Source: Maribacter dokdonensis DSW-8 (lineage in GTDB: Bacteria > Bacteroidota > Bacteroidia > Flavobacteriales > Flavobacteriaceae). From it: a stretch of DNA of 64,000 nt. The DNA is taken from assembly GCF_001447995.1 (NCBI RefSeq), contig NZ_LDPE01000008.1:52876-116875 (forward strand), written 5' to 3'. A program made the translations under genes and the position numbers. The notes below the pieces were generated by a model. That model ran no database searches. It was not told the DNA's origin and saw only the letters and a program-made list of their open reading frames with translations. The first letter of the stretch is position 1. The number at the start of each line of letters is the position of its first letter. Below, piece after piece: positions 37,931 through 46,201 of this stretch.

Positions 37931-38563
37931 TTATATGTGTGTAATTATTTGTTCTTGTGAATATCTCACCTTTGGGTAGTGTTGCGTATCATCTTCGGTT
38001 GATCTATAACCGACAGCTAAAACTACTGCTGCGTTTAGACCTTTTTTGGTTAAGCCCAAAATTTTATTATACTGTTCTTTATTAAAACCTTCCATTGGGC
38101 AAGTATCTATTTCCATTTCTGCAGCAAGGGTCATCAAGTTTCCTAATACAATATATGCTTGGTTAGATGACCATTTATTTTTATCGTCATTAGGTAGGTC
38201 TAAGAGTGCAGATTTCATACTTTGGGAATACCCCTCAAGATCTTCTTTTGTAACCCCTCTAGTGCTTACGATATTATCTATATAATCGTCAATTAATGCT
38301 TCGTCAAAATTAGGTTTGTTAGCAAGAACGAAAAGGTAAGATGAATCGGTAATTTGTGGTTGGTTGTATGAAGCTTTTCTTAACTCTTGTCTAATATTAT
38401 CATTTTTAATAACATAAATTTCATAAGGTTGTAAACCATAAGAGGAGGCTGTTAGTTTTGCCCCTTCTAGTAAAGTGTCTAAATCAGCCTTACTAACTTG
38501 TTTAGAGCTATCGAATTTTTTAGTGGCATAGCGCCAGTTTAATTTATTTAATATCGTATACAT
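37931..38563 (-). CDS. NAD(P)H-dependent nitroreductase family oxidoreductase
   Basis: FMN flavoenzyme of 210 aa. WRYATKKFD at the N-terminus, ASSYGLQPYEIYVI, a central helix, DTCPMEGF and the C-terminal AVVLAVGYRS are the nitroreductase/NfsB-like pattern. Physiological substrates of such enzymes are quinones, flavins or nitro compounds. Located 8 bases after the marR gene, so it is the likely target of that regulator. Confidence 0.92.
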   Translation of the reverse strand: MYTILNKLNWRYATKKFDSSKQVSKADLDTLLEGAKLTASSYGLQPYEIYVIKNDNIRQELRKASYNQPQITDSSYLFVLANKPNFDEALIDDYIDNIVSTRGVTKEDLEGYSQSMKSALLDLPNDDKNKWSSNQAYIVLGNLMTLAAEMEIDTCPMEGFNKEQYNKILGLTKKGLNAAVVLAVGYRSTEDDTQHYPKVRYSQEQIITHI

Positions 38564-38571
38564 AGTTGTGC

Positions 38572-39018
38572 TTAAAATTTATCTAATAATTCATTGAATT
38601 GATGTAACTCTTCTTCTGTAAAATTTTTAAGCATATTTTCTTCTGCTTCAAAAAGTATTCCATCAATTTGTTTTAAGATGTTCAATCCATCTTCGGTAAT
38701 TACAATTTCTACTTTTCTTCTATTTTTTTCGCATACGGTTCTGTTAACATACCCCTTTAAAATTAGCTTATCTACTAGGCGGGTAGTGTTACTCATTTTA
38801 GTGACCATTCGCTCATTAATGGTAGAAAGGTTTGCAGGTTTTCCATTTTGCCCTCTTAATATTCTTAGTACATTAAACTGCTGAACCGAAATGTCAAATG
38901 GCTTCAACACCATAGAAACTTCCTCATTTAGCTTATTGGCTACCAGAGCTACATGAATTAATGTCCGTTTGGCCAACGGCATTTTTTTGTTTGTTTTTAA
39001 AATTTCCTCTACATTCAT
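38572..39018 (-). CDS. MarR family transcriptional regulator
   Basis: 148 aa winged helix-turn-helix protein: dimerisation helix (19-50), VQQFNVLRILRGQNGKPANLSTINERMV, recognition helix TKMSNTTRLVDKLI, wing GYVNRTVCEKNRRKVEIVITEDG, then a C-terminal helix. MarR proteins usually repress their own operon and release DNA on binding a phenolic or oxidant ligand. It probably controls itself with the downstream nitroreductase and yceI genes; a palindrome 6 bases upstream of its ATG is the candidate operator. Confidence 0.92.
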   Translation of the reverse strand: MNVEEILKTNKKMPLAKRTLIHVALVANKLNEEVSMVLKPFDISVQQFNVLRILRGQNGKPANLSTINERMVTKMSNTTRLVDKLILKGYVNRTVCEKNRRKVEIVITEDGLNILKQIDGILFEAEENMLKNFTEEELHQFNELLDKF

Positions 39019-39023
39019 GTGTG

Positions 39024-39048
39024 TACAATAATTGTATATACAAATGTA
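39024..39048 (-). promoter_or_regulatory. marR promoter with overlapping palindromic operator candidate
   Basis: TACATTTG on the minus strand (39048-39041) matches the -7 consensus. Directly downstream lies the palindrome TACAATAATTGTA (39024-39036, perfect 6+1+6), which covers the transcription start. This is a typical place for MarR self-repression. No TTG box was found at the usual distance. Confidence 0.55.
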
Positions 39049-39157
39049 AAGTTATTTTGTTAGGATTAGTGATTGTTCAGATTAATTTTTTGTTAAAAAT
39101 AGTTGTGAGGTATAAATAAATAAAAATCGATTATTTTTACGGTATATAATTTACACT

Positions 39158-39466
39158 ATGGCAGATTTATCACAACAAGAATGGGAAGAGCAATTGGAGA
39201 AAGATTCTAATGCAATAATTCTCGATGTAAGAACAGAAGAAGAAGTAGAGGAAGGTATAATTCCTAATTCAATTAATATAGATATCTATAAAGGACAAGA
39301 GTTTGTGGCTGAACTTGAGAAGTTAGATAAGACCAAAAATTATTACGTGTATTGTAGGTCTGGTAATAGAAGTGGTCAAGCTTGTGCAATTATGAAGAAT
39401 TTAGGTTTTGATAAGGCTTTTAATCTTCAAGGCGGATTTATGAATTGGGAAGGTGAAACCGCTTAA
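39158..39466 (+). CDS. Rhodanese-like domain protein
   Basis: 102 aa, a single rhodanese domain. The active-site loop has the catalytic Cys in VYCRSGNRSGQAC, preceded by AIILDVRTEEE and followed by LQGGFMNWEG. A stand-alone cytoplasmic sulfurtransferase; the sulfur acceptor is unknown. No export signal. Divergent from marR. A terminator follows 23 bases after the stop. Confidence 0.93.
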   Translation: MADLSQQEWEEQLEKDSNAIILDVRTEEEVEEGIIPNSINIDIYKGQEFVAELEKLDKTKNYYVYCRSGNRSGQACAIMKNLGFDKAFNLQGGFMNWEGETA

Positions 39467-39489
39467 TTTTATTTCTTTAAGAAAATATG

Positions 39490-39517
39490 CCCGCTTTACA
39501 GCGGGTTTTTTATTTTT
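39490..39517 (+). terminator. Rho-independent terminator after rhodanese
   Basis: CCCGCT / AGCGGG hairpin with a short loop followed by TTTTTTATTTTT. It ends only 6 bases before the DUF2851 start. Confidence 0.85.
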
Positions 39518-39522
39518 ATGAA

Positions 39523-40800
39523 ATGAAGGAAGATTTGCTTCATTTTATATGGAAGTACAAAAAATATCCAGTAAATGGATTAGAAACTACATCTAATGAA
39601 CCCGTTTATATAAAGTCTGCCGGGACCCATAATCATTTAAGTGGTCCTGATTTTTTTAACGCGCAACTAGAGTTGAATGGTCAATTGTGGGCAGGTAATG
39701 TTGAGATACATGTAAAATCATCAGACTGGTATGCGCATAACCATCAAGAAGATCGTAATTATGATAATGTAATTTTACATGTAGTATGGGAAGATGATAT
39801 AGGTGTATATAGAAAAGATGGAGGTCAAATACCAACACTTTCCCTTAAGAACTATATTCCTGTGCAAGTGCTAGAGAATTATCAAAAATTGTTCAATGTT
39901 AAAAACCATAGGTTCATAAACTGTGAAAATGATTTTGACACGGTTGACGGATTTATAAGGAATAATTGGTTAGATCGCTTGTTTATAGAGCGTTTGGAAC
40001 AAAAATCGGTCTACATTAATGAATTATTGTGCTATACCAATAATAACTGGGAACAAGTTTTATTTTTAATGTTATTAAAATCTTTTGGGTCAAAAATTAA
40101 TCGTGAAATATTTGTTGAAATAGGCAAGTCTATTGATTTTTCGATCATTAGAAAATTGTACAAAAAGCCATTTCAAATGGAAAGCTTGCTTTTAGGGCAG
40201 GCAAATTTATTGGAAGTTACTATAGATGATGATCAGTACTTAAATGAATTAAAAAAGGAATATACTTTTCTGAGTTATAAGTTTAATTTGATCCCGGTTT
40301 TCAAGTCCCCAGAATATTTTAGGCTTAGACCAATGAACTTTCCTACCATAAGATTAGCCCAATTGAGTGCCATTTATGCTGAGAATAATAATTTATTCCA
40401 TTCATTGATTGAAAATAATGAGTTAGATTTTCAGGAATATTTTAAAGTAGGTACTTCTCAATATTGGGATACCCATTATAATTTTGGTAAGAACTCTAAA
40501 AAAGGCAAAAAGAAAATATCAAATTCATTTTTAAATTTATTGATCATTAATACCATAATACCTTTAAAGTTTGCTTACAATAGGTATAAGGGCGCTCAGG
40601 ATAATGAAGGTTTGTTTAAAATGATGGCTAAAATTAAAAAGGAAGAAAACAGTATTATAGCTAACTTTGATAAATTAGAAACATCAATCTTTAGTGCTAA
40701 AGATTCTCAAGCCTATCTTCAATTGTACAATAATTACTGTACAAAAGATAAATGTTTAGATTGTGTCATAGGTGCATCTTTATTGAATGTAAAAGTCTAA
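39523..40800 (+). CDS. DUF2851 family protein
   Basis: 425 aa, a Bacteroidota family of unknown function. The N-terminal third is most conserved: HLSGPDFFNAQL, WAGNVEIHVKSSDWYAH and DNVILHVVWEDD. The C-terminus has CTKDKCLDC, a Cys cluster that could bind metal. The GPDF...VEIHVK spacing loosely recalls a PD-(D/E)xK nuclease core, but this is speculation. I start at ATG 39523, because upstream in-frame sequence lies within the terminator. Just before it a two-codon ORF ATG AAA TGA overlaps the start. Confidence 0.85.
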   Translation: MKEDLLHFIWKYKKYPVNGLETTSNEPVYIKSAGTHNHLSGPDFFNAQLELNGQLWAGNVEIHVKSSDWYAHNHQEDRNYDNVILHVVWEDDIGVYRKDGGQIPTLSLKNYIPVQVLENYQKLFNVKNHRFINCENDFDTVDGFIRNNWLDRLFIERLEQKSVYINELLCYTNNNWEQVLFLMLLKSFGSKINREIFVEIGKSIDFSIIRKLYKKPFQMESLLLGQANLLEVTIDDDQYLNELKKEYTFLSYKFNLIPVFKSPEYFRLRPMNFPTIRLAQLSAIYAENNNLFHSLIENNELDFQEYFKVGTSQYWDTHYNFGKNSKKGKKKISNSFLNLLIINTIIPLKFAYNRYKGAQDNEGLFKMMAKIKKEENSIIANFDKLETSIFSAKDSQAYLQLYNNYCTKDKCLDCVIGASLLNVKV

Positions 40801-40811
40801 TTTTATACGCA

Positions 40812-41039
40812 ATGAATGTATTCTATAAATTATTGCTTTATTTTCAAAAAAGAGGATTCGAAGTGTGCGGTAGAATTGCCGAGCGCTTGGGTATAAGGGC
40901 AAGAGTGGTTAGAACTTCTTTTATTTATCTGACCTTTGTAACAGTAGGTTTTGGTTTTGCTCTTTATCTTTTTCTGGCCTTTTGGTTGAAAATTAAGGAT
41001 CTTGTTTATACTAAACGAAATTCAGTCTTTGATCTGTAA
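40812..41039 (+). CDS. PspC domain protein
   Basis: 75 aa with a PspC domain: EVCGRIAERLGIRARVVRTSFIYLT followed by one hydrophobic helix (about 45-67). PspC proteins sense membrane stress together with PspA, which is absent here, so the role may differ. Start at ATG 40812, 11 bases after the DUF2851 stop. The next gene starts 3 bases after its stop, so the three genes are probably cotranscribed. Confidence 0.85.
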   Translation: MNVFYKLLLYFQKRGFEVCGRIAERLGIRARVVRTSFIYLTFVTVGFGFALYLFLAFWLKIKDLVYTKRNSVFDL

Positions 41040-41042
41040 TGT

Positions 41043-42050
41043 ATGATAAACTTATTTCGGTCTAAAATATATTTGGCACTGACATTAATGCTAATGGTTT
41101 TGACCTTTGGTGTGTTGGGCTATAGGTTTATTGCAGATTATAGTTGGGTAGATGCTTTTTATATGACTATAATTACGGTCACTACTGTAGGGTTTTCCGA
41201 AGTAAGGCCTATGGGGCCAGAAGGCAAGATCTTTACAATAATTCTTATAGTTACAAGTGTATTTATAGTTGGTTTTGCAATATCAATAGTCACCGAATAC
41301 CTACTTTCCAGAAATTCAGTAGAACTGCTTAAAAAGAAGAAAATGAAGAATGCTATCGAAAATTTAAATCAGCATGTGATCGTCTGTGGTTTTGGGCGAA
41401 ATGGAATGCAAGCGGCAGAAAAATTAAAGGCGTATAGGCGACCTTTTGTGGTAATAGAAAAAGATAAGGAGATAATAGAAAGGTTTGAAGATGACGTATT
41501 GTTTATTGAAGGCGATGCAAATGATGATGATGTGCTATTGCAGGCAGGTATAGAGCGAGCAAAATTTTTAATAGCAACATTACCTGATGATGCAGCTAAT
41601 CTGTTTGTAGTTTTATCGGCAAGGCAAATGAAGAAAAATCTATTCATTATAAGCAGAGCTTCTTTAGTAAATTCTCAGAAAAAATTGTTTTTGGCAGGTG
41701 CTAATAAAGTAATTATGCCAGATAAAATAGGTGGAGACCATATGGCATCCTTAGTAGTGATGCCAGATTTAATAACGTTTATGGACAAGCTTTCCACAGA
41801 AGGTGAAAACACTACTAACCTAGAGGAAGTGGCAATAGAAGATTTTTCGGATCAAATAGAATGTAACTCTTTAAGGGATTTGGATTTAAGAAGAAAAACC
41901 GGATGTACCATAATAGGTTACATATCACCTGATGGTAATTATATCATCAACCCAGAAGCGGATATGGAACTGCAACCAAAAAGTAAGGTCATTGTGCTGG
42001 GAAGACCGGAACAAATTAAAAAATTAAACGAGATGTTCCATATAGAATAA
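41043..42050 (+). CDS. Two-TM potassium channel family protein with RCK domain
   Basis: 335 aa: TM1 (about 9-28), pore loop, TM2 (63-85), then a RCK/TrkA-N Rossmann domain starting HVIVCGFGRNG (111-121) and a TrkA-C domain from about 250. It forms tetrameric channels or potassium-linked regulators in the inner membrane. The filter reads TTVGFSE (residues 47-53), so the last residue of the usual TVG(Y/F)G is Ser. The gene follows the PspC gene by 3 bases. Confidence 0.9.
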   Translation: MINLFRSKIYLALTLMLMVLTFGVLGYRFIADYSWVDAFYMTIITVTTVGFSEVRPMGPEGKIFTIILIVTSVFIVGFAISIVTEYLLSRNSVELLKKKKMKNAIENLNQHVIVCGFGRNGMQAAEKLKAYRRPFVVIEKDKEIIERFEDDVLFIEGDANDDDVLLQAGIERAKFLIATLPDDAANLFVVLSARQMKKNLFIISRASLVNSQKKLFLAGANKVIMPDKIGGDHMASLVVMPDLITFMDKLSTEGENTTNLEEVAIEDFSDQIECNSLRDLDLRRKTGCTIIGYISPDGNYIINPEADMELQPKSKVIVLGRPEQIKKLNEMFHIE

Positions 42051-42138
42051 TCATCTTTCTATCATATATATTTGATTGCATCCATTATTTTTAGGATATT
42101 GCTAGACTAACTGACTAATTCAAAAAATTTTAAAACTT

Positions 42139-43749
42139 ATGAAGTATAGACTTCTAACTCTATTAACACTGTTAATACCATTTCTTTCAATTGCACAAGA
42201 AAAAGGTTTGGATGAAAAAGTAAATGACGCCTTTATGCCTTTTGCAACGTGGTGGGAAGCTACAGTATTGACTTCTGTTCCAATTGCTGGGTATAACATA
42301 CCAATTGTATTGATTCTTTTGATAGCAGGAGCTACCTTTTTTACCATTTATTTCAAATTTCCGGGTATAACTAAATTTCCATTGGCAATTAATGTTGTAA
42401 GGGGTAAATATGAGGAAATTGAAAAATACGGGCTGGAAAAAGTCCAGCAGCATATGACCGAAGATGGTGATATACCTGATACTATTAGAGACGAAAGTGA
42501 AGAGGGTGAGGTAAGTCACTTTCAAGCTTTGGCAACTGCTGTTTCTGGTACAGTAGGTCTGGGTAATATAGCGGGGGTTGCCGTAGCAATTGCTTTGGGT
42601 GGTCCTGGGGCAACATTTTGGATGATCGCTTGCGGACTTATTGGTATGTCAACAAAATTTGTAGAATGTACTTTAGGGGTTAAATATCGTGATGTAGGTC
42701 CTGATGGTACTGTTTACGGTGGTCCAATGTACTATTTGTCGCGTGGACTTAGTGAAAGTAACTTTAAGATTTTAGGTAAAATATTAGCCGGTATCTTCGC
42801 TGTGCTATGTGTGGGTGCATCTTTTGGTGGTGGTAACGCTTTTCAATCTAATCAAGCTGCCGTACAATTGACTTCAATGTTAAATTTAGAAGGTGGGGCT
42901 ACAGGTGTGATTATTGGAGTAATACTTGCGGTATTGGTAGGTATTGTAATCATTGGAGGAATTAAAAAGATTGCCAGTGTTACAGAAAAGATAGTTCCTT
43001 TTATGGCAGGTATTTATGTATTGGCTTCTTTGGTAATCATATTTGCAAACATAAAGTATATAGGTGATGCATTCGGGATGATTTTTGCCGGTGCATTTTC
43101 TCCAGATGCTGCAATTGGTGGTATTATTGGGGTTATCATTGTAGGTTTTCAAAGAGCGGCTTTCTCTAATGAGGCGGGAGCAGGGTCTGCTGCAATAGCA
43201 CACTCGGCGGTAAAGACAAGATATCCGGCAAGTGAAGGTATAGTAGCGTTATTGGAACCGTTTATTGATACTGTGGTAATTTGTACCATGACCGCTTTAG
43301 TGATCATTTTCTTTAATATGGATGCCGGTGCTTTTGATTATGGTAATGGTATTGGTAGTACCGTAATGTTAAATGATACTGGAGCATATGTTGGTGGTGT
43401 GGACTTAACTTCAATGGCATATGACTCTGTAATACCTGGGTTTAGATATGTACTTACCATTGCAATTATACTATTTGCCTTTTCAACAATGATATCTTGG
43501 TCTTATTACGGACTTCAATCCTGGAAATATTTGTTTGGAAGAGGGAAAACTGCAGATATCGTTTATAAGGTTCTTTTCCTAATGTTCGTGGTTATTGGTG
43601 CGGCAGCAACGCTAGACGCTGTAATCAAGTTTTCAGATGCTATGATTCTGGCATTGGTATTTCCAAATATGATAGGTCTGCTTATCCTTTTCCCTAAGGT
43701 TAAGAAGAGTTTTGATAGGTATTTGACAGCCATTAGAAAGGTGTACTAA
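42139..43749 (+). CDS. Alanine/glycine:cation (AGCS) symporter
   Basis: Sodium- or proton-coupled amino acid importer of 536 aa with about ten membrane helices. Motifs: [46 protein letters not shown] and [21 protein letters not shown]. The protein starts with a signal-like helix ending IAQ and then a ~40-residue soluble stretch before the first usual helix, a Bacteroidota variation. TATATTTG at 42067-42074 is a consensus -7 box, but it lies 65 bases before the start. No terminator lies before the next gene. Confidence 0.92.
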   Translation: MKYRLLTLLTLLIPFLSIAQEKGLDEKVNDAFMPFATWWEATVLTSVPIAGYNIPIVLILLIAGATFFTIYFKFPGITKFPLAINVVRGKYEEIEKYGLEKVQQHMTEDGDIPDTIRDESEEGEVSHFQALATAVSGTVGLGNIAGVAVAIALGGPGATFWMIACGLIGMSTKFVECTLGVKYRDVGPDGTVYGGPMYYLSRGLSESNFKILGKILAGIFAVLCVGASFGGGNAFQSNQAAVQLTSMLNLEGGATGVIIGVILAVLVGIVIIGGIKKIASVTEKIVPFMAGIYVLASLVIIFANIKYIGDAFGMIFAGAFSPDAAIGGIIGVIIVGFQRAAFSNEAGAGSAAIAHSAVKTRYPASEGIVALLEPFIDTVVICTMTALVIIFFNMDAGAFDYGNGIGSTVMLNDTGAYVGGVDLTSMAYDSVIPGFRYVLTIAIILFAFSTMISWSYYGLQSWKYLFGRGKTADIVYKVLFLMFVVIGAAATLDAVIKFSDAMILALVFPNMIGLLILFPKVKKSFDRYLTAIRKVY

Positions 43750-43763
43750 TATTTATATAGATT

Positions 43764-44636
43764 TTGAAAAATCTCAAATCCCACTTCAAGTTTAATAAAC
43801 AAGAACGAAGTGGGATTTTCTTTTTGTTGTTATTGCTTATCCTTGTTCAAATAGGTTACTATGTCTACAGATCCTATTCTTCAAAAGTGTCAGGTCCTTT
43901 AATTTTAGAAAATTCCCTTCAGGTCCAAGTTGATTCTCTAAAAACCATAGCAGCAAAGAATAATAAGGAGCGTGTCTACCCATTTAATCCTAATTTTATT
44001 ACTGATTTTAAAGGATATTCTCTTGGTATGACAATAGAAGAGATTGATAGGCTACATGAATATAGAAAGCGAAATAAGTTTGTGAATTCAGCGGAAGAGT
44101 TTCAGGAGGTTACCAAGGTTTCAAATTCCTTATTAAATGTAATCTCTAAGGATTTCAAGTTTCCGGAATGGACACAAAATGCTAAACCTAATACTCATAA
44201 GTCTAATTCTATTGAATCTGTAAATGTCAATAAAATAACTTTGAAGGATTTAAACACTGTTACTGCGCAAGACTTGCAGAAAATAAGTGGAATTGGTGAG
44301 AAATTGTCTGCTAGGATTATAAAATTTAGAGATAGGTTGGGTGGTTTTTTAATCGATGAGCAATTGTATGATGTTTATGGTCTTGAAAAAGATGTGGTAA
44401 AAAGAACTTTGAACGAGTTTAGGGTGATCAGTAAACCAAAAATCGTAAAAATTAACGTAAATATTGCAACTGCTTCAGAATTGTCAAAATTGATATATCT
44501 TCAAAAACACGTATCAGAAAGCATAGTAAATTATCGTAATCTCAACGGAAGTATCAATTCTTTGAACGAATTATCAAAAATAGAAAATTTTCCTATAGAA
44601 CGTATTGATAGAATTGCCTTATATTTGTCATTATAA
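43764..44636 (+). CDS. ComEA-like helix-hairpin-helix protein
   Basis: 290 aa with an N-terminal membrane helix (about residues 17-34) and several helix-hairpin-helix regions: GMTIEEIDRLHEYRKRN (90s), a central VNKITLKDLNTVTAQDLQKISGIGEKLSARIIKFRD, and a C-terminal copy. This is the type of DNA-binding surface protein related to ComEA, which binds incoming DNA. The start is TTG at 43764: an in-frame stop at 43758 and no ATG before residue 90 leave no better start. A perfect 12-bp terminator-like hairpin lies in its codons 5-18. Confidence 0.82.
   Translation: MKNLKSHFKFNKQERSGIFFLLLLLILVQIGYYVYRSYSSKVSGPLILENSLQVQVDSLKTIAAKNNKERVYPFNPNFITDFKGYSLGMTIEEIDRLHEYRKRNKFVNSAEEFQEVTKVSNSLLNVISKDFKFPEWTQNAKPNTHKSNSIESVNVNKITLKDLNTVTAQDLQKISGIGEKLSARIIKFRDRLGGFLIDEQLYDVYGLEKDVVKRTLNEFRVISKPKIVKINVNIATASELSKLIYLQKHVSESIVNYRNLNGSINSLNELSKIENFPIERIDRIALYLSL
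43776..43825 (+). terminator. Terminator-like hairpin inside the helix-hairpin-helix gene
   Basis: AAATCCCACTTC (43776-43787) pairs perfectly with GAAGTGGGATTT (43807-43818) over 12 bp with a 19-base loop, followed by TTTTCTTTTT. It has all the marks of an intrinsic terminator for the AGCS gene but sits inside the reading frame of the next gene, where its arms encode residues of the NKQERSGIFF region. Confidence 0.7.
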
Positions 44637-44646
44637 AAATAACGCT

Positions 44647-45816
44647 ATGCAAAGTATGTACTTCACCGAAGAACATCAATTATTTAGGGCCAGCCTTAAA
44701 GATTTTTTACAAAAAGAAGTAGTTCCCCATATAGACAAGTGGGAAGAAACAGGGACTATTGAAAGGTTTATTTGGAAGAAGTTTGGGGATATGGGCTATT
44801 TTGGTTTGGCAACTCCTGAAGAAGATGGTGGACTTGGACTTGATCTCTTTTATACTATTATATTGTTAGAGGAACTTCAGAAAATTAATTCTGGAGGATT
44901 TGCGGCGGCAATATGGGCTCATGCATATTTGGCTATGACCCACTTGAACAAAGAGGCAGATTCTTTTTTAAAGGAAAAATATCTGCGTCCAAGTGTAGAT
45001 GGTGATAAAATTGGCTGTTTATGTATATCTGAACCTTTTGGTGGTAGTGATGTAGCTGCAATGAGAACAACTGCAATTAAAAAAGGTGATCATTTTGTTT
45101 TAAATGGTTCTAAGACCTTTATTACTAATGGGGTTTATGCGGATTATATGATTGTTGCGGCTAAAACAAATCCTGAATTAGGGAATAAAGGAATAAGCAT
45201 ATTTGCAGTAGATAGAAACAGTGAAGGTGTAACGGCTAATAAGTTGAATAAACTGGGTTGGCGAGCATCCGATACTGCAGAATTGGCTTTTGATAATGTT
45301 AAAATACCTATTGAGAATTTAATGGGTGTTGAAAATATGGGCTTTTCTTATATAATGGAGCACTTTTCATTAGAAAGGTTAATCATGGGGGTAAATGCCC
45401 ATGCCCGTTCTGAGCATGTGTTGGAGTATGCATTGAATTATATGTCAGAAAGAGAGGCGTTTGGTAAATCTATCAATCAATTTCAAGCGTTAAGGCATAG
45501 GGTAGTTGATCTTTATGCGGATATAGATATGTGTAAAGAGTATAATTACTCTGTAGCCTATAAATTGGATAAGGGGCAATATGTGGTGAAAGAAGCCACT
45601 ATTTCAAAATTGAAATCCACAAAGGTTGCAGATGAGGTTGCTTATGAGTGTTTGCAATTTTTAGGTGGTTACGGGTATATTGAGGACTACCCCATGGCAC
45701 GAAATTTTAGAGACAGCAGGTTAGGACCTATTGGTGGTGGAACATCTGAAATATTAAGGGAAATAATTTCTAAGATTATCATTGATAAGAAAGAATATAA
45801 GCCGGCTACGGTTTAG
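44647..45816 (+). CDS. Acyl-CoA dehydrogenase
   Basis: FAD enzyme of 389 aa that makes 2-enoyl-CoA in fatty-acid or amino-acid degradation. Signature CISEPFGGSDVAAMRT (FAD/substrate loop), LGWRASDTAELAFDNVKIP, and the C-terminal QFLGGYGYIEDYPMARNFRDSR...GGGTSEILREII. The likely catalytic base is in the C-terminal helical domain. Start at ATG 44647; the frame upstream overlaps the end of the preceding gene. Chain-length specificity is not predictable. Confidence 0.93.
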   Translation: MQSMYFTEEHQLFRASLKDFLQKEVVPHIDKWEETGTIERFIWKKFGDMGYFGLATPEEDGGLGLDLFYTIILLEELQKINSGGFAAAIWAHAYLAMTHLNKEADSFLKEKYLRPSVDGDKIGCLCISEPFGGSDVAAMRTTAIKKGDHFVLNGSKTFITNGVYADYMIVAAKTNPELGNKGISIFAVDRNSEGVTANKLNKLGWRASDTAELAFDNVKIPIENLMGVENMGFSYIMEHFSLERLIMGVNAHARSEHVLEYALNYMSEREAFGKSINQFQALRHRVVDLYADIDMCKEYNYSVAYKLDKGQYVVKEATISKLKSTKVADEVAYECLQFLGGYGYIEDYPMARNFRDSRLGPIGGGTSEILREIISKIIIDKKEYKPATV

Positions 45817-45853
45817 TTCTGGAAATTTAAAAGTTTAAAAAATAGATTAAAGG

Positions 45854-45883
45854 TTGCCCATTTAAATATAGTTAGTATATTTG
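45854..45883 (+). promoter_or_regulatory. rpsU promoter
   Basis: TTG (45854-45856), a 19-base spacer, then TATATTTG (45876-45883). Exact consensus. Transcription should begin about 30 bases before the rpsU ATG. Confidence 0.75.
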
Positions 45884-45902
45884 CAGCCTTAATCATAAAG
45901 AA

Positions 45903-45908
45903 AGGAGG
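45903..45908 (+). promoter_or_regulatory. Strong Shine-Dalgarno sequence of rpsU
   Basis: AGGAGG 9 bases before the rpsU ATG, extended to AAAGGAGG. It stands out because the other genes of the window have AT-rich leaders with no such motif. In Flavobacteria the anti-SD is held by bS21 and a strong SD at rpsU fits published autoregulation in Flavobacterium johnsoniae. Confidence 0.85.
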
Positions 45909-45917
45909 TTGTAGCCC

Positions 45918-46112
45918 ATGTTAATAATACCAGTAAAAGAAGGAGAAAACATCGATAGAGCTTTAAAGCGTTTCAAGCGTAAGTTTGATAAGACAGGTAC
46001 AATGAGACAGTTGCGTAAGCGTCAACAGTTCACAAAACCTTCAGTTGAGCGTAGAGCACAGATACAAAAAGCAGAATATATTCAAGGTCTAAGGGATCAA
46101 GAAGAAGTTTAG
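45918..46112 (+). CDS. rpsU: 30S ribosomal protein S21
   Basis: 64 aa, small and very basic, with the family pattern PVKEGENIDRALKRFKRKFDKTG and LRKRQQFTKPSVERR. bS21 sits near the anti-Shine-Dalgarno on the ribosome; in Bacteroidota it helps occlude it. Preceded by a consensus promoter and a strong SD. Followed by a terminator 18 bases after the stop, so mainly monocistronic. Confidence 0.96.
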   Translation: MLIIPVKEGENIDRALKRFKRKFDKTGTMRQLRKRQQFTKPSVERRAQIQKAEYIQGLRDQEEV

Positions 46113-46130
46113 GCTTTGTTTTAGAAAATA

Positions 46131-46158
46131 AAAATCCCGCAATTTGCGGGATTTTTTT
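46131..46158 (+). terminator. Rho-independent terminator after rpsU
   Basis: AATCCCGC / GCGGGATT stem with the short loop AATTT, followed by eight T. It ends 44 bases before xerC. Confidence 0.88.
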
Positions 46159-46201
46159 TGCTCCATAATCAAGTAATTTAAAACTTTGATACCTTTAGGT
46201 A

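Noticed and set aside
42067..42074. TATATTTG upstream of the AGCS gene as promoter
   Set aside because: The -7 box is exact but there is no TTG at 17-23 bases upstream, so it is mentioned only in the gene entry.
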